Of a DNA stretch of 64,000 nt, positions 32,363 to 45,240 are shown piece by piece. The DNA lies in contig NW_025933343.1 of the NCBI RefSeq assembly GCF_000764305.2, positions 49,853 through 113,852 of the forward strand. Reading direction: 5' to 3'. The stretch comes from Hyalella azteca (lineage: Eukaryota; Arthropoda; Malacostraca; Amphipoda; Hyalellidae). Positions within the stretch are counted from its first letter, which is position 1. Every line of letters begins with the position of its first letter. The notes beneath the pieces are model-generated. The model saw only the letters and a list, made by a program, of their open reading frames with translations, was not told where the DNA came from and did no database searches. The position numbers were made by a program, and so were the translations under genes.

Positions 32363-33780
32363 CCCTTTAACGACCAGGTGTACCATGCGATTGCCTTTCA
32401 AACATGCTGTGTAATATTACTGTCATGATAAGGAATATGCGATAGGTAGTTGTTTTGAACGTGTTTGGTGAGCATCCCTGTTTCGTTTTGGTGGTGCAGC
32501 TCTACTCTTTGCCGCCACTACGTCATACAACGCTGGTCTTGTTGGGAATCCGTGGTGCCATTCATTTGTTGAACTTTCCCAATCTTTATTGGACTATGGT
32601 GAGAAAATCAGAAAAGTTGCAGCATTGGAATAATTCTACACAGTTTCTAGTACGATATTGGGTGCACATGCAAAATTTGAACATAAAATAAAAATTACAT
32701 GCATATATCACACTGTGTTTCTAAAGGCAATCCATCAGTACAGTTGGACTTACAACTGCATTGTTTGAAACATGACCATTGAGTCATGTTCCTTAGACCA
32801 TGCAAGTAGGGAATTACAATATATAATAATTGTGTTTTCATTACTATTCTATAATTCAGTGCCCTTCTACAATATTCTTCTCACTATTAGTGAGAAACAC
32901 AAATTTAGTTTACTGATTTTCTATCTACATACACTGGCCATTATTGAAGTACACTTATAATATTTTTTGCCTTTCAGACTCCTTCAAGAGCTTTAGCATA
33001 AAAACATTTTCTTCTCCAAGAAAACGTCCCAGTCTATGTGAACATCTTGCTACTCCATTCTCCAGTGAATCTAATGAAGACTCTGGATCAAAAGTCTTCT
33101 GATATTGGATACAATATTGGTTTCACCAATATGCCTGAAACCAGTTCTGAAAGCAAATTTGAAGAAGAAAATGAATCAATCATGATTGAAATTAAAAGAA
33201 TGGAAGGTGGAAACCTGGCCTCTCAACCTGGACCCTGGCCTCTCAGTCTGAACTCTGGCCTCTCAGCCTGGACCCTGGCCTCTTAACCTGGACCCTGGCC
33301 TCTTAACCTGGACCCTGGCCTCTTAACCTGTACTCTGGCCTCTCAGTCTGGACCCTGGCCTCTCAGTCTGGACCCTGGCCTCTCAGTCTGGACCCTGGCA
33401 GTTGGAAAAACACAAATTTTCTTTGAAATTTCAATCTCAAATAAGGCATTTTTGCTAAATTACTAGAGTTTATTGGAAGTTTCTTGGCCAGACTTATTAA
33501 GCCTATTGTTGCTAGCAAAATTAATGTATAAAATGATAATTAACTAAGCCAGCTATATAATATCATCCATATTTTGCGCTCAGAAGACTAAGTGGATTAT
33601 ACCATCGCATTTAATGTTAGGATCTTGTAAGACCAAGTGGACTGAAATGTTGCCTTACAATTTTTCAATATACAATTTTCAATGTTCTATACTCATCTAT
33701 ACACTACTTAGTGACCGGAATCACTAGAAATTATAACAAAAAAAATTGTATGCGGTTAAAAAAATTTGGTCATTAAAGAG
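32363..33780. mobile_element. piggyBac-like non-autonomous element, 1.4 kb
   Basis: The ends CCCTTTAACGACC and GGTCATTAAAGAG are imperfect inverse copies, directly flanked by TTAA (32359-32362 and 33781-33784). The end sequence type CCCTTTAA is common in piggyBac elements. The interior holds a 20-bp minisatellite and no transposase. Confidence 0.75.
33205..33405. repeat. 20-bp minisatellite inside the piggyBac-like element
   Basis: About ten copies of a unit 'tctcagtctggaccctggcc' run without spacers. Changes are limited to a few positions. Confidence 0.9.
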
Positions 33781-34214
33781 TTAACAAAGTTTTCTCGTGA
33801 CAAAAACTCCAAATGTGACTGATAAATTTCAATAGAGTTGACATCCTGCAACACAAAACAGTAACAAGTGGTTGTGTAATCGAATAATGTGTTTCTAGAT
33901 TGATAATATTGAATATCAGGTTTGTACTTTTATTAAAAACCTTGTAACACAAGAATTACCTGTTGGTCCTGTCTTACCCCAGCCCCGGTCCCATCTTACC
34001 CCAGTGGGGTAAGATGGGACCAGCTCACTTTTTTCAATCTGTACAGACAACTGTGTTGTATGCAGAAAGTCTGAGTTGTAGCTTAGAAGCCCATTGCATA
34101 ACTACACCTTGTGATAACTTTTTGGTTTTTTATTTATTCATGGTATAGATGCCACATGCTTGTTAGTGATTTCGGTCCTGTCTTACCCCATCTGACTATA
34201 TTTATAGTTGAATA

Positions 34215-34408
34215 CTTGAAATGCCTAGCACCATATCGAACCCAGTGGAAGGCCAGAAGCTATTTCAAACCATCGTCAGTCTTGAGAAGCTCCGGTCAAA
34301 TGACATTATTTTAGATCTTCTGTGAACAAGTCACAAAAAGTTCAAGAATTGGTGACAGGCTACAACAGGCCTACATACTCTCTAGTGCCAACATCACTGT
34401 TATGTTAT
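34215..34408 (+). mobile_element. LINE 3' end fragment
   Basis: The sequence matches the end of the CR1/L2-like LINE: the codons for LAPYRTQWKA, a block matching 'SNYRQS', the 3' UTR and a final 'gttatgtta'. It directly follows the right end of TIR copy A. Confidence 0.75.
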
Positions 34409-34644
34409 TCTACCTCAAGTTCTCAACCATCCTCTTTCCTTTATTAATTAAATACAAATTACAAGACAATAAAAATAGATTAGTACCATAAACTGGGGTA
34501 TTTTTGACCACTTTTTTTCAAACTGATGCCATTTTTTAAGTAGATAAGTTAAACTTAAATTGAAACGTGCAAAATACAGGTCTATACTCTAGCTTCACTC
34601 ACCATAAATTGCTGGCTCCTGCCTCTCATAGTTTTGATGTAATT

Positions 34645-35744
34645 TCAAAAAAAGTGATGGTCTTTGTTACCCCNNNNNNNNNNNNNNNNNNNNNNNNNNN
34701 NNNNNNNNNNNNNNNNNNNNNNNNNNNNNNNNNNNNNNNNNNNNNNNNNNNNNNNNNNNNNNNNNNNNNNNNNNNNNNNNNNNNNNNNNNNNNNNNNNNN
34801 NNNNNNNNNNNNNNNNNNNNNNNNNNNNNNNNNNNNNNNNNNNNNNNNNNNNNNNNNNNNNNNNNNNNNNNNNNNNNNNNNNNNNNNNNNNNNNNNNNNN
34901 NNNNNNNNNNNNNNNNNNNNNNNNNNNNNNNNNNNNNNNNNNNNNNNNNNNNNNNNNNNNNNNNNNNNNNNNNNNNNNNNNNNNNNNNNNNNNNNNNNNN
35001 NNNNNNNNNNNNNNNNNNNNNGACCTCCTTGTATCCATGATGTGTAGAGGTTGTCACTTTTGTATATTATGAAAGGTGGCAACAATGTACCATCAGCAGA
35101 TCCACACATCATCATCGTGACACAGCTCTTGCTCATATTAATAACCCGGTCAGGATACTTGACACCTCTGCGATATAAGAATTTTGAGGCGCTGGTATTG
35201 TCTGCTAGGTTTGTCTCATCGTAATTAAAGATATGACTGGGAGGAATGCCCTGGAGCTCGATTGTTAACCTTTCATGGTAATCCCTCAACTCTGCCTCCC
35301 CACAGATGCTCTGCTCCTTTTAATATCATTGGATACTCTCTTGCTGATCTCACTATGCCGCTTAATGAAGGACAGGGCCCAGTCTGGGCCTGGCAAATTC
35401 ATAGAAAACATGGGAACAGTGCGCCCTTCTGAATCAAGGTAGCTTTTGACTATGATGCGTAAGTCCATTGGTTGGAGAGGGAAGCCATAGTCACTGCACT
35501 GAAGTGTCCTCTTCACTATAAGGGCCTCCTCTACCTGTGAGAGAATAGTCTGTCGTCCAGGACTAAGCACAGTTTTTCCATGCACTCTGTTGAAAAGAGC
35601 ACCCTTGCCGATGCCATACTGCTTTGCAGCTTTTGTCAAACTTAATTCCTTGTCTTTGATCTTCTGCACTACTTGATCAACAAGATCTCCTTTGTAATTC
35701 TGGTAGGTACGAGCCCCCTTTGGACGTTTGTAGGTCCTAGGCAT
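34645..35744 (-). pseudogene. pogo/Tigger-like transposase, broken and gapped
   Basis: From 35744 down, residues 1-60 hold a Psq/CENP-B-type helix-turn-helix (SLTKAAKQYGIGKGALFNRV). A second DNA-binding part with PGPDWALSFIKRH follows, ending at 35286. A further frame, 35289-35022, holds the start of the DDE domain with IFNYDETNLADN, where the Asp is the likely first catalytic residue. It continues with MMMCGSADGTLLPPFIIYK and runs into the gap. The two frames are separated by a frameshift or small deletion near 35290, so the copy may be dead. The remaining catalytic residues cannot be seen. Confidence 0.85.
34674..35021. other. Assembly gap (348 N)
   Basis: The run of N falls inside the transposase. 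The sequence left of it is the terminal part of the transposon and the sequence right of it is coding. Confidence 1.
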
Positions 35745-35928
35745 CTTGAACTAAGGTCAATACTTATAAGTTTAAACTCTATATCTAACAATAATTAGAG
35801 TCTGTAGAGTCTGAAACATAAAGAAAATACATTAATAGGTGTATCAGACATAAAATATGTTATTTATGGTCATTTCAAATTAATTATACACCCGGTCCAT
35901 GTTACCCCGTCATGGCTGACATTAGGTG

Positions 35929-36564
35929 GTCAAAGTTACCCCATTGGGGGGCGGCGCCCCCCATTTGCAAACTATGACACTTTTCTCAAATTTGTCTTTG
36001 CATATGTAACTAGAAGAGTTCTACTACAATGCATTAAAACCTGGAGTTATTTTGCCAAAAAATAAAGGAATTGGAGGGGGTACTCTGAAAGGCTTTAAAA
36101 AATAGCTTTTTTTCGTTGGTCACATTTTAATTTTTTGAACCTATTAGATATGCAAACTTTTTAAATCTTTCTATTGTGTTACATAGCCTCAGTATTAGGT
36201 CTTTAATGCCCATTGACAAAATTTTTCTCTGTCAAATGGTTTTTGAGTTTTGGGGGTTTTTGTTAAAAAAACCAAAAGTGGTCAAAGTTACCCCATTGGG
36301 GGGCGGCGCCCCCCATTTGCAAACTATGACACTTTTCTCAAATTTGTCATTTGCATATGTAACTAGAAGAGTTCTACTACAATGCATCAAAACCTGGAGT
36401 TATTTTGCCAAAAAATAAAAGAATTGGAGGGGGTACTCTGACAGGCTTTAAAAAATAGCTTTTTTTCGTTGGTCACATTTTAATTTTTTTAACCTATTAG
36501 ATATGCAAACTTTTTAAATCTTTCTATTGTGTTACGTAGCCTCAGTATTAGGTCTTTAATGCCC
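35929..36564. repeat. Tandem duplication of ~350 bp
   Basis: A block starting 'ggtcaaagttaccccattgg' at 35929 is repeated at about 36281 with very few changes. The first copy runs 352 bases and the second stops at 36564. The unit is the 5' flank of the transposase and includes the GC-rich 'ggggcggcgcccccc' palindrome. Confidence 0.92.
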
Positions 36565-37364
36565 AAGTACGTATCGATGATACACAGCGTCAGCGCCTGC
36601 TCGTCTATAACGTGAGCGCCCGCACGTCATACTATATACATATATACTATATATATACTTTACTCAATTAAACTAATTTCGGTCTCTAATTACTAGTTTT
36701 TATGATTGTATCTGAAATTGTTAGGCGAAAATAGCCTGCATGCCGAATTTCAGATCTCTAGAACAATCAAAAGTGGGCTAATTTTCGTTGTCAATGTTAA
36801 CAACAAACAAACAAACAAACGCAAAGCTAAGCTAAGAAAAACGTGTTAAAAAAATTTGAACAGGCAATGATCAGTAATCACGATATACATGATACAGCAA
36901 GTGGACATTGCGTGGGATAAAGTTAGCACTTAGCAGCCACTTTAGCACTAGTCTTTGTACTGATAAGAGAGTGATTACACCATCTTAACTCCTCAACACG
37001 AATGACGAAAATTGACTCGGAGGTCGTAGCTATTATAGAATTTGACAAGTCAATTTGATAATTTTTATTAAGAGTGAAATTACGTGACAGTGATTGGTGA
37101 AGATGTGAACTTCCACGAAGTATGGATTGCTTCACTAAAGTCTTAACATAGTTGAATATATTAATACGGACAGACTTGTGTATGCAAAAATTTCATAATT
37201 CCACGCAGCATTTAAAAATCGGGAATTTTTACATTTATTAATAGGTGTATGTGCATATACAGCACTTGCACTAAAACTAAAGATAAAAAAATTACTGACT
37301 ATTAGTACTAGTAGTAATAGATGAGGTAATGGGTAGAATGAGAGTCTGACACTGACACTGAATA

Positions 37365-37580
37365 CTAGAGTTAACTGTTAGTGTTAATGTGTTAATGCAC
37401 ACTAATCTTTTTGTTTATATCAACTGTTAGTGTTAACGTGTTAATGCACACTAATCTTTTTGTTTATATCAACTGTTAGTGTTAACGTGTTGATGCACAC
37501 TAATCTTTTTTTTTTATATCAAGTCAACTGTTAGTGTTAACGTGTTAATGCACACTAATCTTTTTGTTTATATCTCCACG
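37365..37580. repeat. ~64-68-bp tandem repeat
   Basis: Four copies of a unit running from 'actgttagtgttaa' through 'atgcacactaatcttttt' to 'tttatatca' follow each other with minor changes and one small insertion ('agtca'). It lies upstream of the TPR-like gene. Confidence 0.9.
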
Positions 37581-38123
37581 CCCAACTGACCGTCTTCACT
37601 TCAGCTTTATTTGGTCAACTCGTGTCATAAATGGAAACGAAATTCAAATTTCAAACGATAAGTGCAATCTCTTATAACCATGTCAATGATGTCATTGTGT
37701 CTATTGAATAAAACATTGACTGAATGAGAAATTTGTTTTATTCAAAAGCTCCACTGCATTTTGAGACTTGACTTGCGGGTCTGGCCACAAGCTTAACCAG
37801 CTATACTTTTTCCTAAGTGTAAACAATAAGCTCAGTAATTTCATTTAATGAAGATGTTGAATTATTTTGATACACCAACCAATTAAGAAGCCTGATGTGA
37901 AGCATCATTATTTGATTAATAAATTTATAAAATATCTTACTCAATTGTGTCAATCAGAAATGCAATCAGTAATAATTCAATCAGCTAAATATTGGCTGAA
38001 TTGTTGAAATTCTAACTAAGCATTTACATTTACAGGTATTCTTCATTTTTTATAGCCATTTCTTCCATAATTTTGAATTAGCTTTTCTTCATAGATCTTT
38101 GACCATATCTGAGTATTTCCACC

Positions 38124-41100
38124 ATGCACGTATCAGAAATACACCGCAAGGAAGGTAATTCTTTTTACTTGCAAGCTCGTCGTGATGGCATTGCTCCAAT
38201 TCTTAGACAAGCTAAGTTGGAGAAAGCTTGTATGTTCTATAACAAGGCCATTCAAACGGCAAGTACTTCAGATCAGAAATCCTCCGCTTACAAAAATCTT
38301 GGCCGAGCATCATGGGAGATCACCTGCAATATTGAAGCAAATGAAAAGGCCTTCAATGAACTGTCATTCTACTACAAAGAAGCAATTACCAGCTTCTATA
38401 ATGCTGAGCAGTTTGGAGCAACCTGCAAAAGTGCCTTGTGGCTTACAGATGTCAAATCTTCTCGAAGCCAATGCTTGAACTCCAGTTTTCAGAAGTACAT
38501 TGAGCTCCCATTCTCAATGCACATGGGAGGTCTTGAAAAGTTGTGCAACATTTTAGATGAGCCTGGGCATCAGGCTGAATGCTTCACCCACATTGGTCAA
38601 ACACTCTTCAATGCTGCTGTTAAAGCTTTGGAGAAGAAAGATTACAAGACAAGTCTAAGCCACCTCAAAGAATGTTATCGTCCCATTGAAGAGATGAGAC
38701 GACTGGGGGAAAATGATCCCCTTGTGGTGAGCGAGGCTGAGGTGCTCAGTGGTGACGTCCTCCTGCATACTGCCAGTGCTGAGTCTATGCAGGCTGTTGC
38801 AATGGGTATGTTGAATATATCTATGTGTTGGTTGTTACATTGTGGAATGTCTCAGAAATGCTTTTGTGTTCTGATTAAAACATTGAAATTGTCTAGAATT
38901 CTTTTTATTGTTGGGTGAATACAATAGCTCAGAAAGAAAGTATTTTTAAATATCTATATGCTCAACTAATATTTCCCTTTCATTTTTTCTTCAAATATAT
39001 GTAGTTTGTAAATAACATATTAAATAATTATTGCTTTTTCAGGGGATAGCTTGCTGCAGAAGGCAGTGATGGACAGCGAGGAGCTGAAGATGTCCTTGAT
39101 CATGGAGGTGCTGGACTGGTATGTGGAGGCTGTCATCTCTGCTAGAGATGTTGAGGTGAGAATAAAAAAGCAATGAGCAATATTTAGATAATAAGTCAAT
39201 TTTTGAAAAATCTATTTTTTGAAATGGTAATTTGAATATATTTGAAATAATTCAGAAGTTAATGATTAAATGATAAATATTGAGCTACTTGTACAGAATA
39301 AAGGTATTTATAAAAAATTCCCACCTGGAGGAGGTCAAATAATCTAGTATCATCTAGGAAATTTCCTTTAATTTGTCAGTTCCTACATTGGTTCTATGTG
39401 AGGCAATACATTTGAATTTATGTATAATTGTAGAATAATGTAAATTGTATTGTTGATTAAATGTTGTAAATGTTGATAAAAATTTGATTTTAAATATATC
39501 CTATATAACAACAGTTGACTCATAATTTGTGGATTATTACCTTTGAAGTTTAAATTTGATGTTATTTAACATTTTATTCCTATGGATATAAATAAAAGTA
39601 GTGACTACATTAATCTTGAATATTATATATATATATTTTAGGTTAATCACATTCTGTCTCACAGATTGAACATGAAGCCATAGCATCAAGCCGCATAGGC
39701 AAAGTCTACGATCAGATTCTGAAGATGCCATGCAAAGCCAAGAAATACTTCATCCACAGCTTGCAGCTGGCACACTCGGCAGCGCCTAAAAGTTTTGTCA
39801 ATGAGGGTATGGCTCCATTCACTCCACCATATTTTAATGTTTTTTACTGCCATAAAGATCATTGCTAGATAAAGATAGCACTATTTGATCGTTATTCAAC
39901 AGTAGATCTTTTCCTGTTTTCAGTAGCTGATTTACCTCATATACATCCAATAATTTTGGTCTCTACGTAGGTAACAAATAGGCGTTATGAACTCTTGACT
40001 ATACTACAACTGACAGTGAATACAGGAGTGCAGAATGATACACATATATGAATTCAAATATTGACATATAGTACCATTAGTATCCCCCGTATTGGGCAGA
40101 GGGAGTTACAGTGTAAAGCGATCTGTTGTATAGTACCGAACTTCTTGCTAACTCGTGATCTTACTGGCTCTCTTGTACTCAAACCCCTGGGAGTTTTTTG
40201 TTAAGAGGCTGTTGTGATACTTGTACTGTACTGCCTCTGTAGCCATATCAGGGGTGTCTCTATGGTTTTTTTTTTTATAGCGTGATTATCCGAGTAATAC
40301 TATTGATATCAAGTTATAGATAGGGGCAATTTTGTGCTTCTGCTTCCAAATTTTTGCTATCTTGTAGTCCCCCACCACGAAGATCTCGGGTGGTAATGCA
40401 GAATATGACCAACTCACATCTGCCCTCAGTTGGGCAAACTGATTCAAAAGAATGAGATGATCTTTGATGAGGAAGAGTTATATTGCCAGCGTAACTTAAC
40501 ACCTTCCTGTCATGTATCAGCAACACCAAATATGTTGTTTCAGTCTGATTTGTCTTTATGAGCATATACTAAGATCAATGGAAGAAAAGTATTAAATTAT
40601 ATGACATCAGGAAAATTGCGAAATTCTGAGTTATTTCACAGTTGTCTTAGTCTATAACAATGTGGTACTGATGCACTGCTAACCTTAAGACCTCTTCAAT
40701 AAAAAAATGATATAAGCACACAAAAATCGCCGTTCCCGTAGTTTTTGACTGACAATAAAATCGCTGTTTTTGCAGACTGGTTCATTTTGGCCCGTGACAG
40801 CGTGGCGAGGTTCCAGGAAGAGTCCCTGGTAGAGCAGCAGCGGCGCGAGGAAGAGCTGCGGCAGAAGTACCTCAAGGTTGGGTATCGTTTATGTTACCTC
40901 GAGAACAGTGTGATCTTACTTCTTAGATTTGTTGCATATTTGAGTCGAAACAATTTCCTCCTAAAATCCGGAATCTGAAGGACGAAATAAGTATAATAAT
41001 AATAATTTAGTTCCAATGTTTGTCTCACCTTCATTAAGATTTTACAGTTGGCACTAGTATTTTATCATCTTGTCGAGTTCTGTTCCCTTCCTTGACGAAC

Positions 41101-42430
41101 TTAATATTTTTGGAGATCAATTTACCACATTACGAAATGGATATAGAAATCAAACTTTTAAAAGTGGGACATTTGATAATATTTCTGGTAGTAATTCAAA
41201 TTTTTCTGTCGCTTCATTATGGCGAGGAATGATGTACTGTAGATCATTGAGTGGAGTGATCAGAAAAGTGGGATGACGTCGAGGCGTGCTTTTTTCAGCT
41301 GATCTTTTCTCTAATGGATTGACTGCAGACAACTGAGGCCTGCAATTTTCACTTGTCTGTTCTATTCAACTAGAGTGCCAACTCCAGGGCAAGATTTCGT
41401 GCAACTCAATTACATCAATTTTTAATTACCCAATGATTTATCCTTATATTAGGGCAACTCACTCACTTTTATTACTAATACACGACACCTTCACTTGTTT
41501 CAATGCAAGGATTTACTCTCCATAAAAAAGTTTCGCCTATCACATGCTCACAGTACTGTTTTTTGTAAATCAGTTTTCCGATTTAGGTGTTCAGTGTTCG
41601 GTGATATGACATTTTGGTATAGATCACTAATTCGTCACATTTATTTCTTGCGCCACCTCCCTCTTCTACTGCACCGCCAATGTCTCGATACTAATTCAGT
41701 CTAGAGTCTAGCTTAACAGGATCTTCTTTATTTATTATTGTTTATTATTATACTAATTATTATTCTCAGGACCTACAAGGTGACCTGTCGAAGCTTCACG
41801 CTTTCCGAGACAAGCTCTCCGGAGGCTCGCAGTATCTCCTGCTGCTGAAGATCTACCAGACTTTCCCTCCTAAGAACAAGGACCACAAACTGTCGGCCAC
41901 TAAAGCTCAGCTCAAGAGCATGGACAGGCCGGATCTTAAGAAGGTAAGTTTGCGAGTGAGCTGAGTAGCCACGTTTAGCTTAAAGTTATTTTACTTTCTG
42001 CTCATACACGAACAAAATATAGATGCTGGCACGACTCTGCGTCAGGCGCCGCCCAGGACTTAAGTTGTTAGCACCACATTAGAGGCGTTGTGAACACCAC
42101 TCACCTCCTTATTGATTATAAAATATAGTTTGAGCGACTTGGACTTGTGTGAGTATCGGAAGCAACAAGATTTAACATGTATTATTCAAAAAATTCAACA
42201 TAAATGCGTCTCTGCTAAGCTTCGATTTCAAAATGATTCTATTCGAGCGAACGACCTTTATGTATCAACAGTGAGTAATTTTACTATCAATTTGGCAGTT
42301 GTTCCTGAAGGCGTGCATCCACTACCACCCTGACAAGCAGGACGTCGAGAAGCATGGCTTGCCTTGGAAGTATTTCTCTGCCGAGATCACCAAAGTCTTG
42401 ACTAACGTCTATGAGACATTCAAAGGTTGA
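38124..42430 (+). CDS. TPR-like protein with C-terminal J-domain-like segment
   Basis: Six exons: 38124-38805, 39043-39155, 39665-39806, 40776-40876, 41770-41943, 42299-42430. Splice sites are canonical and phases match, giving 447 residues. The start has an excellent context (CCACCATG) and an in-frame TGA lies 24 bases upstream. The first 230 residues look like alpha-helical tetratricopeptide repeats (for example EKACMFYNKAIQTA, then AYKNLGRASWEI, AECFTHIGQTLFNAAVKAL). Exon 3 continues this with IASSRIGKVYDQIL. Exon 4 is a charged coiled coil (EEQQRREEELRQKY type). The C-terminus carries IHYHPDKQ followed by WKYFSAEITKVLTNVYETFK, which resembles the HPD loop and last helix of a J domain. A co-chaperone role for Hsp70 is an inference. 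I do not recognise a named orthologue. Introns are short compared with those of the receptor gene. Confidence 0.85.
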
Positions 42431-43400
42431 TGATGACGAATGATTTTAGTGACGCAAATCTCGACAGGAACAGTAAGGCCTACAATCTATTCTTTTATTC
42501 TATTTTTTTCCGATAATAATCATGTTTCTAATCTTTTTTGATAATAATCTTGTGACTTTCTCGTCATAAACGATGACCACAAATACAGGATCTTTTTGAG
42601 ATATCGTCTCAACACACACTGCAGCAAATACCGATGAATTTTGTTAATATTCCTATTTCACTTGCTTATTATAGCCTCGTAAGCGAGCTTGTACTGATAT
42701 GCATTCCTTTCTTTCTGGAGACCTGACGTGCCTTTCACTTACAATGTACCTGTTCTATTAGTGCTAATTATTTACAATGTTGTATGCACTATTTGAGATT
42801 AATTCAATACATATATTCTTTGTGATTCCATGAGAATATTTGCTCAGATGTTGCGGGTGATTAACGTGCCAAGAGTGGAAGCTTAGAATTTGTTTTTATA
42901 ATTTTAGCATCGCTGCATATCGTTGATTGTTTCTTTTGGAAAAAACGAAACTTGGCTGAAGTTGTTTAGATCAATTATACTCTCATATTTTGTCTTAGAA
43001 TAACTGTGTTTGAGCGATGTAACTCCGATGAAATAACTTCTCTTGTAATTCTTTTGTTTCGGTTAAATGATGGTTGGGCCGAGACATCACAGTTTGCGTC
43101 ACTCCTGGAATTTGCGTTCAGTTTTATGTTCATCACTTTTTTTCTAGTCACAGTGCACGTGGAAAAGCATATTGCCCTGAATTATTGCATCATTGAGAAT
43201 TGCTTGGACTGTCGTGTAGTCTAATAATTTTATTGGCAATATCGTATTCAAATTTCGTTAACCTGCTAATTACAGTATATATAATAAAGGAATTTTGCCA
43301 GGATTATCATAGTATCTACATATTTTGTTTGCTTTATCTTATAATATATGAATATCGCTATTTTACAACACTTCTCTTCAACTTCACTTCTTGTTTGTTT
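42431..43400. other. Downstream of TPR-like gene, nothing recognised
   Basis: This presumably includes the 3' UTR. AT-rich with short frames only. Confidence 0.4.
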
Positions 43401-43403
43401 GTC

Positions 43404-43745
43404 TGTCTGCTACAAATCTTAAAATCAAAATTTAACACACTTCTACTTATGCTATCTATCTGAAATTTTGCACACTTGCATTAAGTTGGAGATAATGCAA
43501 GAATCAAATGACAAAATAAATTATTTTAAAATACTTTTTTTTTCAATATTAAAAAAATTTTAAAAATAATTTTGTCAGCTACAAATCTTATAACTGATAT
43601 TTGACACACTTTTACCTGTCCAATTGATCTGAAATTTTGCACACTTGTGTGAAGTCGGAGGCAATGTATGAAAACTATGAAACAATTGACAGAATAAATA
43701 ATTTTGAAAAAAAGTATAAATTAAAAAAATTGAAAAATTAATTTT
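43404..43745. repeat. Two tandem copies of the ~169-bp repeat
   Basis: Units beginning 'gctacaaatctta' lie at about 43409 and 43577 and share the blocks 'ctgaaattttgcacacttg' and 'gacaaaataaat'. They match the two copies at 1838-2060. Confidence 0.75.
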
Positions 43746-43749
43746 TTTA

Positions 43750-44760
43750 ATATTCGAAAATAAAACGAGAAATTCATTGTACATCTTTAACATTGGAGAG
43801 ACTGGATTCTTTAGAAGTGTTGTCTTTAAAAAGTAATTTTTAAACGTATATTATTTAGCTTCCAGTTGTTGAATTTCGTTGGCATTATCTTGCGGAGGAA
43901 CGAAATTTGCTGGATATTTGCCTTTATTTCATTTCTTATAATACTCCAAAATAGAGATCATTTCTCCCTCTTATAATACTCCAAAAATAGAGATTATTTT
44001 TCCCTATCATTTAACAAAGGAAAACACATTTTTACGTGCATTTCATTTATGTAGCCTCATGTGCAACTCGCGCGGTTCTTATCAAATTTCTACAGAGATT
44101 TATTCTTACCTAGCTTGTAGAGTAAAGTATGGATTATGGATGTTTTTATAGCTATTTTTCTATCTAGTCTTTTAAATATTGTGTAAGTCTGTATTTTGGT
44201 CTGTTGTGTTACACACTATCTTGTGTATAATTTTGATGCTGACTAGCGCCTAAAATAATATTTCGATGTCATAAATTTTCAATACAATTGCATTTTATTA
44301 TTATTTTGCTTTGTAGTAGTCCATTACAGATTTGTCTTCCAATGATATACATCATGCAATTATATCTGTGATTTGAACTAGCGGATGTTTCATTTAGACG
44401 TAACCTTTCATTTTAGCTTCTTGTTGAATCAGGTTCATATCTACGAGAAACTTCTATTTGCTGCTCATCTTGGTTAACGTTTGAAGGTTCAACGAAATAT
44501 TCAAAAGTGTCATTGACAGGAAACGGAAATGACATGAAATGTGAATGATTTATTCGCCTAAATATTTTTCTGTAGACAAAATTTCTACGTTCCAGAGCTT
44601 CTGATTTGGATGGTCGAAACAAATCCAACGCAGAAAAAGTGAACTGAACGGAATATGTTTACATCAAGTCCGTCAGAATTTCAGAGAATAAATGGAAAGT
44701 TTGTTCATAGAGAATAGAAAATTCGGCAATTAGTGTGCACTCCAGAATGCAGCTGACGGC
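43750..44760. other. Intergenic, nothing recognised
   Basis: Only short frames and a local duplicate of a 'cttataatactccaaaaatagaga' block near 43940-43995. Confidence 0.4.
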
Positions 44761-44763
44761 ATT

Positions 44764-45240
44764 TGGCCTCACCAGGCGAGGCTGAGAGTGGGCCTCACCA
44801 GACGAGGCTGAGAGTGGGCCTCACCAGACGAGGCTGAGAGTGGCCTCACCAGACGAGGCTGAGAGTGGGCCTCACCAGACGGGGCTGAGAGTGTCCTCAC
44901 CAGACGAGGCTGAGAGTGGCCTCACCAGACGAGGCTGAGAGTGGGCCTCACCAGACGAGGCTGAGAGTGGGCCTCACCAGACGAGGCTGAGAGTGGGCCT
45001 CACCAGACGAGGCTGAGAGTGGCCTTCACCAGACATGGCTGAGAGTGGGCCTCACCAGACGAAGCTGAGAGTGGGCCTCACCAGACATGGCTGAGAGTGG
45101 GCCTCACCAGACGAAGCTGAGAGTGGGCCTCATCAGACATGGCTGAGAGTGGGCCTCACCAGACATGGCTGAGAGTGGGCCTCACCAGACATGGCTGAGA
45201 GTGGGTCTCACCAGACGAAGCTGAGAGTGGGACGAGTGGG
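44764..45240. repeat. 26-bp minisatellite
   Basis: About eighteen copies of a unit 'ggcctcaccagacgaggc' plus 'tgagagtg' run head to tail. Two variants, with 'cgaggc' and 'catggc' or 'cgaagc', are clustered by position, which suggests growth by block duplication. There are no spacers, so this is not CRISPR-like. Confidence 0.95.

Larger units (their letters stand above)
30516..34196. mobile_element. 3.7-kb TIR element with GGGGTAAGACAGGACC ends (copy A)
   Basis: The left end TATAGTCAAATGGGGTAAG and the right end CTTACCCCATCTGACTATA are inverse copies, flanked by TATA or TA. Further inward, short copies of 'ggggtaagacaggacc' and its inverse repeat many times. No transposase was seen. Two TTAA-target elements are nested inside (31123-31997 and 32363-33780). 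A second copy lies at 59841-63300 and matches it over the shared parts. The TA target and end style suggest a pogo/mariner-type transposase. Confidence 0.8.
34484..36564 (-). mobile_element. pogo/Tigger-like DNA transposon, gapped
   Basis: The left end is TACCATAAACTGGGGTA at 34484. The minus-strand transposase starts at 35744. The 5' flank of the transposase (35890-36300) matches the right part of the small element at 57463-57792, and the left 180 bases match its left part. The expected right end is missing: at 36297 a duplicated 350-bp block follows instead of the inverted repeat. The gap 34674-35021 removes the catalytic core. Confidence 0.8.

Noticed and set aside
44764..45240. CRISPR-like array
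   Set aside because: Units are contiguous with no unique spacers, and the genome is eukaryotic.
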